From positions 2,790,001-2,854,000 of the forward strand of contig OZ241874.1 in the NCBI GenBank assembly GCA_965203305.1: a DNA stretch of 64,000 nucleotides. The letters run 5' to 3'. The stretch is from Bin80 sp965203305 (GTDB lineage Bacteria > Bacteroidota > Rhodothermia > Rhodothermales > Bin80). Below the pieces are notes generated by a model. It was not told the DNA's origin. It made no database searches and saw only the letters and a list, made by a program, of their open reading frames with translations. Made by a program: the position numbers and the translations under genes. This document shows, in pieces, positions 45,135 to 55,100 of the stretch; positions within the stretch are counted from its first letter, which is position 1, and the number at the start of each line of letters is the position of its first letter.

Positions 45135-47157
45135 GGGCGGCCCCGTTTTCAAGGTGAAGGTGATGCCATTCGTCTGCCCTTCCCTTCCACCCTGGAGGAA
45201 TCACCAGGGTGGAGTCATACTGGACGATCAGTGCAGGCCCTTCAAACTGGAACCCTTCCCCCAGAAGTTCACGCCTCAAGAGAGGAATATGCAGAGGTTT
45301 ATCCTCGGTAAAATACACCGGCACAGCGGGTGCATCCGAAATGTGAGATATGGGATTCGCCGGGGCTGCGGGAACGGGAAACGCACGGGACCGGGGAACT
45401 CTGGCCCGCAGTCGCACGACAACTGACTCAATCGGCAGTTCTGGCGCGGAGTATCCATACCTCGCGTGATGTGCTTCATGGAACGCTTGTCCTGCCACCT
45501 GTACACTTTCTGAGCTGGCAGGCAGATTCAGGGGGATCGAAAGTTCATGACTTTGTCCCGCATAACGCAGGTCCATGCTGCATTCCAGTTGTGCATCTTT
45601 TACGTCCAGACGGGAGAGAACAATGGATTTCAATTTCCCGATTATACGCTGGATTCGTCCGGGATCAGTCGCAAGCTCTTCCATCGGAGAGAGGAGTGCC
45701 TGCGAAGCATCACTCGCAAGATCTGCCATTGTGAGTCCCCATGCGCTTAGCACCCCGGGATATCTCGGGATCAGGATCTTTTGTATACCCAGAGATTCTG
45801 CAATAGCACACGCATGCAATGGCCCTGCCCCTCCATACGGTACCAGCACATAGATGCGCGGATCATAGCCGCACTCCACCGATACGCGCCGCAAAGCCCG
45901 CTCCATGGTTGCATTTGCAATCTGCACAATCCCCAGAGCAGTCTGCACAACAGAAAGCCCGAGAGACTCTCCCAATTTTGCAATTGCCTTGCGAGCAGAG
46001 TCTGCATCCAGCGTTCCTGGGGATTTCCCGCCCAGAAATTGCGAGGGAACCAGCCGTCCGAGTACCAGATTGGCATCTGTCACTGTTGGAATCTGCCCTC
46101 CTCGTCCATAACAGACGGGTCCTGGCACTGCTCCAGCACTTTGCGGCCCTGCCCGCAGAATTCCACCTGCATCCGCACATGCCAGGCTTCCTCCGCCTGC
46201 CCCCACCGTATGAATCTCTATGCCGGGAAGCCGGAGAGGAGTATGACCAACAACACTCTCGCTGGTCTGCAGAATCCGTCCCGGGCAGAGGGCGACATCC
46301 GTACTGGTACCGCCCATGTCAAATGTCATAATGTGCGGCGTGGATGTATGCAGTGCATGCCTGGCCAAGGCGAATGCTCCGACAACACCGCCCGCGGGCC
46401 CGCTCAGAACCAGACGAGCAGCCTGCGAAGAAGCCTGCTCCGCATCCAGCACCCCGCCGCTGGACTGCATCACTCTCAGTGACCTGCCTGCAAGCACATG
46501 CTTCAGCCGTGTCAAATAGCGCATCACCAGCGGGCGAACATACGCATTCACCACGGTGGTTGCCGTTCGCTCATATTCCCGATACTCAGGCAAAAGATCT
46601 GTACTGAGTGAAAATGGCAGTTCGGGAAGTTCTTTCTCAAGCAGGGCTGCAACCTGTCGCTCGTGAATGTCATTCAAAAAAGAAAACAGCAGAACCACTG
46701 CCACACTTTCTACCTCCTCCTGCTTCAGTGCATGCAACAGATCTGGAAGAGCCGAAGTATCCAGTGCGATCTGAACATTGCCCTGACTGTTGATCCGTTC
46801 ATTCAGCTCAAAACGCAATGACTTGGGAACCAGAGGAGGAGTGCGTGGTTGCGAGAATTTGTACAGATGGGGGCGGTCCTGTCGTGCAATTTCCAGTACA
46901 TCTGCAAATCCCCTGGTAGCAATGAGGGCTGTTCGGGCTCCCCACCGCTCCAGAAGTGCGTTTGTGGCAATGGTTGTACCATGCATGACGGGCGCATCCG
47001 CTTGCATTCCGAGTGCTCTCAGTCCTTCCAGGATTGCCTGACTCTGATCCTCCGAAGTCGGTATCTTGTACACCGTAAGCCCCGCAGTACCCAGCACCAC
47101 AAAATCAGTAAATGTCCCGCCCACATCAACTCCAATACACTGGCATTTGGCGTTCAT
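45124..47157 (-). CDS. Hydantoinase A/oxoprolinase family subunit
   Basis: 677 aa from ATG 47157; an upstream in-frame start would add 15 non-family residues. The actin-like ATPase signatures are clear: GVDVGGTFTDFVV at residues 9-21, ATNALLERWGARTALI, DMGGTSTDVALCPGR in the middle and VPYGGAGPLHACAIA. It phosphorylates the amide ring for hydrolysis in tandem with the downstream B subunit. The start is close to the divergent recO (257 bp apart). Confidence 0.92.
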   Translation of the reverse strand: MNAKCQCIGVDVGGTFTDFVVLGTAGLTVYKIPTSEDQSQAILEGLRALGMQADAPVMHGTTIATNALLERWGARTALIATRGFADVLEIARQDRPHLYKFSQPRTPPLVPKSLRFELNERINSQGNVQIALDTSALPDLLHALKQEEVESVAVVLLFSFLNDIHERQVAALLEKELPELPFSLSTDLLPEYREYERTATTVVNAYVRPLVMRYLTRLKHVLAGRSLRVMQSSGGVLDAEQASSQAARLVLSGPAGGVVGAFALARHALHTSTPHIMTFDMGGTSTDVALCPGRILQTSESVVGHTPLRLPGIEIHTVGAGGGSLACADAGGILRAGPQSAGAVPGPVCYGRGGQIPTVTDANLVLGRLVPSQFLGGKSPGTLDADSARKAIAKLGESLGLSVVQTALGIVQIANATMERALRRVSVECGYDPRIYVLVPYGGAGPLHACAIAESLGIQKILIPRYPGVLSAWGLTMADLASDASQALLSPMEELATDPGRIQRIIGKLKSIVLSRLDVKDAQLECSMDLRYAGQSHELSIPLNLPASSESVQVAGQAFHEAHHARYGYSAPELPIESVVVRLRARVPRSRAFPVPAAPANPISHISDAPAVPVYFTEDKPLHIPLLRRELLGEGFQFEGPALIVQYDSTLVIPPGWKGRADEWHHLHLENGAAHES

Positions 47158-47414
47158 CTGGCTGATTTTATCCATCCATACAATACCCGAAAATATCTTC
47201 AAGTTCCAGCATCATGTACATATGCCATACTGCGCGAGAATCGAAACTTCCAAAAATGCACTAGGGTATTCTTATACATCTCTCGCGGGTAGTTGCTCTT
47301 CACAAAAACTCAATCTGTGTTTCCTGAATCTGCCTGCGATAGCAGGGAAAAAGAGATGATCGGTAATTGGACGGATGTGTGTACATTTAGAGCACTGAGT
47401 TTCCGGGTATCACC

Positions 47415-48188
47415 ATGCTGATGCGTACAGAAGGTATCGTCCTTCGCTCCATTCCATATAAAGAAACCACACGACTTGTCACACTCTACGCATGTGAGCT
47501 TGGAAAAACAACTGTCATTGCAAAGGGAGGACAATCCGTCAAGAGCCGGTTCGGGTCAACTCTGCAACTGCTCTCACATGTACATGCTGTGATCTATACC
47601 CGCCCAACCCGCTCCATTCAAATTCTCTCTGACTGCTCGCATGTGAAGATATATTCGGAGATTTCCGGTAACCTGGAAAGGCTGGCCATCGGGCAGCGTA
47701 TCGGTGAACTGGTGCTCTCGCTGACAGAAGAGGGGCATGCGTCCCCGGAAACGTTTCAGCTGCTTGTTCAGGTACTGGAAGCTCTGAACACCCCGAGTAT
47801 CAATGCAATGCTCCTGAAACTCTACTTCCAGTTACGTTTCACCGATCTGCTGGGATTTGCACCTGCATTCAGCCGGGAATCTGTCCTGGAAATTTCCAAA
47901 TCGGGAGGATATCTGTCCTTGGAAGATGGTACGATTCAGAGCAGGGCCGTGCACAAGACATCCGTCATGCATGCTTCCAGAAGTGTGCTTCGTGCATTTG
48001 CGATCCTGCACAGAGCGGACTTTGACGTAGTTCTGCGCATGCAACTCACCGCCAGAGAACTCCGTGATCTGTCCGCACTGATTACCCGTTTCATGCGTTA
48101 CCATCTGCAGGATGCCTACCCGGTGCGCGGAGAAAAAGTTGTGGACCAGCTCCTGAAGCCAGAGAAGAGGCAAGAAGGACCTGCATAG
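47415..48188 (+). CDS. recO: RecO recombination mediator
   Basis: 257 aa. The N-terminal OB fold starts RTEGIVLRSIPYKETTRLVTLY and continues through GGQSVKSRFG. The rest is helical (LEALNTPSINAMLLKLYFQ) and matches RecO length. It helps load RecA on SSB-coated single-stranded DNA with RecR in gap repair. I did not find the Cys zinc cluster present in some RecO proteins, which is variable in the family. Confidence 0.85.
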   Translation: MLMRTEGIVLRSIPYKETTRLVTLYACELGKTTVIAKGGQSVKSRFGSTLQLLSHVHAVIYTRPTRSIQILSDCSHVKIYSEISGNLERLAIGQRIGELVLSLTEEGHASPETFQLLVQVLEALNTPSINAMLLKLYFQLRFTDLLGFAPAFSRESVLEISKSGGYLSLEDGTIQSRAVHKTSVMHASRSVLRAFAILHRADFDVVLRMQLTARELRDLSALITRFMRYHLQDAYPVRGEKVVDQLLKPEKRQEGPA

Positions 48189-48228
48189 TGTATCAGAGTC
48201 CCTTGTGAAGCCCTGCCATGATTCTCGT

Positions 48229-48290
48229 GTCAAGCCTCTTGCAGAAATACTTTGACAAAGGACGATGTGTACTTGCAAGCACTTTCGGGG
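48229..48290 (+). repeat. Partial copy of the 94-bp repeat
   Basis: Starts GCCTCTTGCAGAAATAC and continues through CTTGCAAGCACTTTC, but the right end is missing. It lies 94 bp upstream of the next copy. Confidence 0.5.
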
Positions 48291-48384
48291 AAAAGTCTTC
48301 TCCGATTGATATTGTTGCGGGAGCCTCGGGTCTTGTATTCCAAATGGTAAACCGTGCGAGAAGATGAACACATATAATCACCTG

Positions 48385-48478
48385 AGGCTCTTGCAAAAAT
48401 ACCTCTGTACCTGACCTAATGCGCCTGCAAGCACTCTCAAAGCGATATTTCTCCATCATCTGGGAATTTTGCAAAAAC
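48385..48478 (+). repeat. 94-bp MITE-like repeat with 8-bp target duplication
   Basis: Starts GGCTCTTGCAAAAATACC and ends TTTTGCAAAAACC. The flanks are TCACCTGA (48377-48384) and TCACCTGT (48479-48486), a 7-of-8 duplication. The internal core AAGCACTCTCAAAGCGATA is shared with the 11188 and 13543 copies. Confidence 0.85.
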
Positions 48479-49166
48479 CTCACCTGTCCAGACAGAAACA
48501 TGACATTACTGCGGGAATACTGCAAAATGTCAGGTGGTGAGGGAAAGTAGTGTGGATGTGGATCTTGTGTCCATTGGAATTGCGTACTACTCTCTATCTG
48601 AGAGAAGATTGCAGGAATTGACAATTCTCTTGGAACAGATGTTGCGCCAGCCTTGGAACTCCTGAGGAGGAACTTGAAGTACCATATGAGACGGAAGATA
48701 GCGGGGTAACCTGTGTGAGCAGTATCTCAATTGGGCAAGAGTCCAGAATATAAATGGATTGGTATTACTGCAATTCCTGTGGATAGAGGCTCAGATTTCC
48801 ATGGAAGAAGAGGACCGCCACTCTGAAATTCTCGAAATTTCGGAAGCCTCTTGCAATGGTAAGCACTCGTTGAATTTTCCCATTTATGCGTTCGGCTTTG
48901 GCATTGGACTGTTCGCACCAGAGCGCATTACAGACTCCATTGATATGTTCTTCAAAGGTGTCGGCGACCTTGATGGCCTGTTCAATGCCTGTCTTTCTGA
49001 CACTGGCGAGCCAGAGCTTGAGATAGGTCATGGCTTCGGCGGGGGAGGAGCATCGGAAGATCGCCTTGAAGTTCTCGCGCTGCTGCCAGAGTACGCCGAC
49101 CTTGAGATTCGCGTCCATGATCGTCTGGAAAATCTCTTCCTGCTTCTCGGTGCGGTTTTCTGGATT

Positions 49167-50566
49167 GGCTCTTCATTATTTTTAGTGGAATGGATTGTTT
49201 TTGGACGCTTCAGGGATACAGATTCAGACCTCCGAGATAGAAGTAAATGGCGTTGATGAATCGCTGTGTATTTCGGAATCCCCGTGCCCGGACTTTGATC
49301 ATTTTGATTCGGCTGTTCATGCCTTCGGAGGGGCCGTTGGTTACCCGCAGCAGGATGGCATTGATGATTCCCCACAGATGCTTTCGGATCGTATCGGCGG
49401 CCTTGATCATGGGTTCCAGTCCAGACTCCCTGACCCATTCCAGCCAGAGTTCCCATTCCTTGCGGGCATAGTCGCGATCCGAGTAGTTCCACAGGTGTTT
49501 CGCGGTTTCCTTGATCGCCCATGCTCTGCCCGTTTCCAGTTGACTGTCCCGCAGGGACTCGAACCGTTCCCGCTGCTTGTCTGACAGATTCTCCTCATTG
49601 GTCAGCCAGATATACTTGGTTCCGGTCAGGTCCTCCCGCCCTTCCTTCTTCAGTGCCCGGTGCTCCTGTTTGCGAACCGTGTCCACGCCTTCCCCGATGT
49701 ACTTCACAACGTGAAACTTGTCAAAGGCGGTGATCTCTTTTGCATTCGGAAACCAGTCGTCCGTCTCGCGAATGTACGCCGGCCACATGTCCATGCTGAC
49801 ACTCTCAATTCCGTTTCGCTGCTCGGGGCTCAGCCCCTTGTAATACGCTCCCAGGGACTCTCTCTTGCGCCCTTCTCCCACATACTCCACTACCCCCTTC
49901 TTTGCGTCAATGACCACCGTGATATAATTGTGCCCCCGTTTAATGGAGGTCTCGTCCACGCCAATATCCTTGACGGTCTCCTTCTTTTTCCGGGACTTCC
50001 CGCGCTCTACCGCCCGCTGCATGATCCCGTCCACGGCCGTCCAGCTGAGTCCAAGTTTGCGGGAAACCGCAGAGACCGTCGTTTCCAGCAGCCAGTCAAT
50101 CACCAGTGCCTCCAGTTCATACGTTACCCGCGCACTCCGGTCCGCCCACGGAATGGCTATCGTCCGCACTCCATGCGCTGGACACGATACACGGGGAAGA
50201 TCTGTCGTCAGATACGTGCGGTACTTCCATGCGTCCAGATGCCGCCACCGGCGTGGACGGCGATCATACACCGGACATGCCTCCCCGCACTTGGGACATG
50301 CAAACTCCGACACCTCCTCGCACGCTACATGAATTTCCAGATTCCCCGAATCATCCTCCGCAATGCGGGAAATTACCCACTGCCCCAGCTTCTTTACGAT
50401 CTTTGCAACCTGCTTGATTTCTATGTTCATCCTGCTGATTTGTATGGTGAAATGATAAAGGATTGCGACAGATCAGCACGCTGATTCGCGCAACATATAT
50501 GACCCGAAACCCATTAAAGACATCAGCAGGTTTTAAGTTGCTCCTCACTAAATTTGTGGAAGAGCC
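49167..50566 (-). mobile_element. Inner ISL3-family element, 1400 bp, with 8-bp target duplication
   Basis: The ends are GGCTCTTCATTATTTTTAG on the left and GGCTCTTCCACAAATTTAG (read inward) on the right. Identical octamers TCTGGATT flank it at 49159-49166 and 50567-50574. It carries one intact transposase gene and sits inside the transposase gene of the outer element. Confidence 0.95.
49210..50430 (-). CDS. ISL3-family transposase, intact
   Basis: 406 aa, the typical ISL3 length. The zinc ribbon CPKCGEACPVYDRR lies near residue 45, with HLDAWKYRTYL next to it. The DDE core is readable: VKDIGVDETSIKRGH, then SMDMWPAYI, and the final Glu in NGPSEGMNSRIKMIKVRARG. The end LGGLNLYP is shared with the outer element's transposase. 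It moves its own element by cut-and-paste with 8-bp duplications; since the element is undamaged it may still be active, and it could also act on the related 94-bp repeats. Confidence 0.95.
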   Translation of the reverse strand: MNIEIKQVAKIVKKLGQWVISRIAEDDSGNLEIHVACEEVSEFACPKCGEACPVYDRRPRRWRHLDAWKYRTYLTTDLPRVSCPAHGVRTIAIPWADRSARVTYELEALVIDWLLETTVSAVSRKLGLSWTAVDGIMQRAVERGKSRKKKETVKDIGVDETSIKRGHNYITVVIDAKKGVVEYVGEGRKRESLGAYYKGLSPEQRNGIESVSMDMWPAYIRETDDWFPNAKEITAFDKFHVVKYIGEGVDTVRKQEHRALKKEGREDLTGTKYIWLTNEENLSDKQRERFESLRDSQLETGRAWAIKETAKHLWNYSDRDYARKEWELWLEWVRESGLEPMIKAADTIRKHLWGIINAILLRVTNGPSEGMNSRIKMIKVRARGFRNTQRFINAIYFYLGGLNLYP

Positions 50567-51634
50567 TCTGGATTTTTCAGGAGTGCGTACCGACTGCTTT
50601 TCAATGTTTCTGGATGCGACTTTGCCTCCTGTCTCCGAAGGTTGTTCAGGGCTTTATTGAGGATCTTGATCAAATGAAAGCGGTCATGAACCAGGCGCGC
50701 ATCGGGAAGCAAATTCTCGGCAAGATTAAGAAACGCCTTCCACATATCCGAGGTAATCGTTTCAATCCTGTCCCGCATATGCTTGGGCAGAATGCGCTCT
50801 ACCAGTGCCGTAGCACTCTTTTCGTCGCGTCCTTCCGCCAAATCAATCACATATCTCAAGTCTCCGTTACTCACAATAGTCGCAAACTGATACCGCCTGG
50901 CAAACGCCTTCTCATCTATGCTCAAATGCCTGAACTCTTCCACAACCCGGCGTTCCATGCCGCGGTCTACTGCCCGATGCATCACCCGGTGAACCAGCCG
51001 AAAGTTGCACCCCATCAGCTGTGCCGTCTTGCTCTGGCTCTCCGTTGCTTTCAGTACGTCAATCACCCTGCGTGCAAACATGTGGGTGAAGCGATCCGAC
51101 ACTGATGCCCATGGAATCCGAATGGTTTTGACCCCAGCCGATGACTTGCTCCGTGGAACCCGACAGTGAAGAATACACGTGTATTGAAAATGATCCAGAT
51201 GGCGCCACTGACGCGATTTCCGCAAATCATAGGCCGGTCCACGCTCTCCCGTCTCTGGACAGACAACCTCCCCGCCAGCATGGGAGATGTAGACATGAAT
51301 CGTCTCTGTGGACTCATCCGTCGTAACCTCATCAACAACCCAGTCCTCCCCCAGGAACAATGTCTCGTGAAAAAAATTTGCCTTGGTATTCATCGTTTCT
51401 TGAATGGTTAATGGAAGCTCCAAAAATACGGTTTTCATACGAATTGCACTAGTACCAATGGATTAAATCATGACTTGTGGTCTCCATCAGACTCTTCGTA
51501 TTCATTGCATGTTCAGATATTCTGTGATATAGCCTGTGTTCAGTCTTCTGGCACTGCTCCATACAAATGGAGACCGGTGTAAAGGCGTTTTGCAAGGCTT
51601 TTCGGGCCTACGGTCACTCGTCTATACAGTCTGC

Positions 51635-51730
51635 GGTTCTCGCAAAAATACCTCTATCCCCGACTCCTGATGTGTCTTCAGGCACTCTCAGAACAGTACC
51701 TCTCCATCATTTGGGAATTTTGCAAGAGGC
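51635..51730 (+). repeat. 94-bp-type repeat, first of a tandem pair
   Basis: Starts GGTTCTCGCAAAAATACC and ends GGAATTTTGCAAGAGGC, with the core GGCACTCTCAGAACAGTACC. The following 100 bp and a second repeat copy form a duplicated unit with the next feature. No exact target duplication was seen. Confidence 0.7.
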
Positions 51731-51751
51731 TCATTCTGTTCTGACACGGTC

Positions 51752-52032
51752 ATTCCTGGGGTAGAGAAGGATGGAACCTTGCGGAATTTCAGATCGGTGT
51801 GTTTCGTGTTTCTCGGCAGTACGCCCCGTTTGATCATACACGAGAGCCTCTTGCAAAAAGATTTTTGGGATTTTCGAATTCTGACCAGGTACGGGATGGA
51901 ACCTTGATTTTTCTGTCATCCAGGAGTTTTGCAAGAAGCTCCGCAGTTACTGTTGGGGGTAGCGGGGGATGGAACCCTCCGGAATTTCAGATCGGCATGT
52001 GCTGTGTTTCTCTGCGGTACGCCCTGTTTGAT
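51752..52032 (+). repeat. Tandem duplication next to repeat copies
   Basis: A segment beginning GGGGTAGAGAAGGATGGAAC and containing GGAATTTCAGATCGG and ACGCC.CGTTTGATC occurs at about 51752-51832 and again at about 51955-52032, roughly 200 bp apart. Each lies just after a 94-bp-type repeat (the second at about 51845-51940, variant interior). The pair ends 160 bp before the start of the giant T9SS gene. No other gene lies in 51465-52195. Confidence 0.7.
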
Positions 52033-52195
52033 CGCAACGCGAACACCGGGCAAGAACCTTTCCCAGAAAAAAGATCTGCAATGGGATTCATCATACAGGC
52101 TGTTTACTGTGTATAAGTGGAGACGGTCGTAAAAATTACGGCCTGATCCTGTACTAAAAATCTTTCACTAAACGGAGTACAACTCCAATACACAC

Positions 52196-55100
52196 ATGAA
52201 ATACTTGCAAAAATGGGGGGGGGGCAGTTGTATGTCTGACGATTCTTCTCACTGTTTCCAGTGCGTTCGCACAATCCACCTCCACCACTCGCTACATTGA
52301 CCCGGTGAATGGGAGGGCGGACGGGAATTGCACCAAAACGGATCCTTTGGTAACGAACGGGGCGTGCACGCTGGCTCGTGCCTTTCATTCGTCCAATCAG
52401 ACTGCGAACACGACCTTTCTGATTCGGGTTCGCCGGGCAGGCGGGATGGTAGAGTTGGCTGCCCCCACGACTTCGCTGACCAAAAGCATTACCTTTGGGG
52501 CCTATGTGGCGGGGGGAAGTGGTTCTTCGGCGGCAGGAGTGCTCAAGTTCACAGGGACTCTCACGCTGGCCCGGACAGGCCAGATCGCCCTCACCCCGAC
52601 GGCGACGGCGGAGTTTCAAAATATTACCCTTGCGGGGGGAGGATCCAGATGGGCGAACGGAGCTAACTTCGTTGTATTCAAGGATGAGAATGATGTGGGG
52701 AAGAGGGTGACCATTGCCGGAACATTGACGGTCAATCCGACGACTGCCCAGATTGCCAAACTCATTGTTTCCAAGGACCTGACGATAAGCGGCGTGCACG
52801 CTCTTCTTTTGGATGAGCTGGAAGTCAAGTCTGGCGCGACGCTGACCCTGGACACGCAGCCGGCAGACTACGAGGGCGGGGTGATCCTCTTCATGAAGAA
52901 GGGAACCAGCAATACCGATACCCGGGGAATTTTCAGGGTGGATGGCAGGATTGTTGAAGGCAAAAAAGGCCCCCGGCCGAATATCGTCTTCCTGGCGCAT
53001 AACAATTTTAGCACTAACCCCAACAGGGGGGACGGGAGTTTCTTTCACGCAAGCAGTGACTACACGCCTTCTGCGAGCGGCGCGATTGATCACACCGACT
53101 GTCTGCAGGTGACGGGGGGCGGGATGATCAGTGTTGATATCGTTATGAACTCCTATGGCAACCTCTGTGTGGAGTTGCCAGAGATTGGCAACATCCAGGT
53201 GGCGGGAAGTATTGTGGAGAGGGGAAACCAAGCCACAGCTCGAACCAAAAAGAACATTACGACGGATCTGATCTTCCGCAAGGAGGTGATTGTGAACGGG
53301 GATATGGTGCAGTGGAATGATGCGCGGGTGGTGTTTGAGCAGGCGGCCACGATTAAGGGGGATGTGATCCTGGCGGACGGGACCTTACCGAGTGTGTTTG
53401 GTGGAGCTGATTTCGGGGCGGCCCGTGATGCCAGTGTCCGCAAGGGAGTGCAGGTCGGGGGTGCGGGGGACTACACCTGTGCCTATGCGACGGGAGCATC
53501 TGCGGTGCATATTCCAGGGGTACAGTTTGCAGGGGCGGTGACAATTGAGGGAGGGTTGCATGTGCGCGCCAGCAGTCTCACGGATGGTGCTCCCAATTCG
53601 GCCAAGGCCAGTGCGCCGGCATGTGCTCCACGGGTCCTGTTCCTGGCCCCAAAGGCGACGACCACGACTCCTGCGGCCGGGCGTGCGGTAGTATCTTCCA
53701 TTGCCGGGGATATCGCCATTGAGGACACGGCAAGCTTTCACAACAAGGGGCGGATTCATCTGGATTCCGATATGCACGGGACGAGCCCGAACCTACGCCG
53801 GACGGCGCACAATGTGCGGGTGGGAGGTGACCTGGCTGCCGGGGGCAAGACCATCGGGATGAAGCATGCGTCCACCTCCATGATGAATGGAATGTGCACA
53901 GCGAACGATACCGGGCTCGCCTTTGGGAATCACTTGGTGCTGACAAATGCCGCCGAGAGTGTTGTGATCGGAGATGATGCAGATGGACTCACGCTGGACG
54001 CACTGGTGACGCTTGGGGATCTGCGGGTGGAATCCGGGAAAGGTCCGCTGACGGTGACGACCCTGCATGTGGGCTCTGGTGCCGAACTGATGTCCACCAA
54101 GGATGTGAAGGTGACCGAATCGCTGATTCTGCAGGGAGAGCTGAGCGGGGAGCTGGACGAAGCGTCCACGATCAAGAAGCTGACCTATGGAAGCCGGACT
54201 ACGGATATTGTGAAGAAGGCTGCGCTGACCAGCATGCTGGATGCGCTCTCTATCTCGGTCGGGAGCGGGGAGCTCCGGCTGGACGAGGTGGTCAAGACAA
54301 AGAACCTGGGGCTGTGCAGTGGCACGCTGTCGCTGGTGGATGCCGAGAGCACAACCGACTCCACCCTGCATGTGACGGAGCATATCACGGTCCAGAACGG
54401 GATGCTGGAGAAAAATACCAATGATCCGGGGAGTATCTCCACGGACCGTGCAAAAACGGCCAGTATCAATGACCGGTATATTCTGACCTATATCACGCCG
54501 GGCAAGCGGACGGTGACGGATGCGCTGGAATGGTTTGATCCGCGGGATGTGATCGTGAATCATGCCAGTGCGGAGATCACCACGAGCGGGAATCGCTCCA
54601 TTGTGGGCAAACTGACGATCACCAAAGGGAAGCTGATGGTGGACGGAATGCTGACGGTGGGCACCTCTCCCTTTCATCGCACGGATGCCACGAAGGTAGA
54701 CAATTATAGTGTAGTCATCGCAGCAGGCGAACTGCATACGGAAGGACAGGATGTGAGGGTGCACGGGAAGGTGAGCGTGAATGGCAAGAGCAAGCTCATG
54801 ACCGGAGGCGGGGACCTGCATGTGCTGGGACGGGTGCAGCAGGGCAAGTATGCCAGCAATACCGCCCGGGCGAGCATTGAAAAAGATGCCATGATCCACC
54901 TGGGAGACGGGACCCTGATGCTGGGGCCGGAAGACACAAGCAAGCGAAACAATGTGAAGGATAATGATCGTCCCGATGTGCTGCTGACCCTGACGGGGAG
55001 CCTGACGGCGGACAGGATCAAAGTGCCGAAGGGGAGCAAGCAGACCACCATTGACGCGAGTGCCGACAGCAAGATGCTGCAGACGGTCGTGTTTGACGGC

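Larger units (their letters stand above)
48765..51438 (-). pseudogene. Outer ISL3 transposase split by insertion
   Basis: The N-terminal part (51438 to 50567) ends at LLKNPE and the C-terminal part (49166 to 48765) resumes NRTEKQEEIFQ. Joining the halves across one copy of the inner target duplication restores an uninterrupted transposase of about 421 aa. It shows the ISL3 features: an N-terminal HWR-type zinc-ribbon region, the middle DDE segment (HLSIDEKAFARR) and a C-terminal helix with KAERINGKIQRVLTIARGFRN. The later of two possible starts (MNTKANFFHETLF) may be the real one. It is inactivated by the inner element. Confidence 0.93.
48761..51456 (-). mobile_element. Outer ISL3-family element, interrupted by an inner ISL3 element
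   Basis: Terminal repeats GGTATTACTGCAATTCCTGT (left) and GGTACTAGTGCAATTCGTAT (right, read inward) match at 16 of 20 positions. Both sides are flanked by the identical octamer AATGGATT (48753-48760 and 51457-51464), the 8-bp target duplication expected for ISL3. Without the inner insertion the element is about 1288 bp. Confidence 0.93.

Noticed and set aside
52202..52215. TACTTGCAAAAATG at the start of the giant gene resembles the 94-bp repeat end
   Set aside because: Only about 11 bases match, there is no second end, and the bases encode a normal signal-peptide N-terminus; treated as chance.
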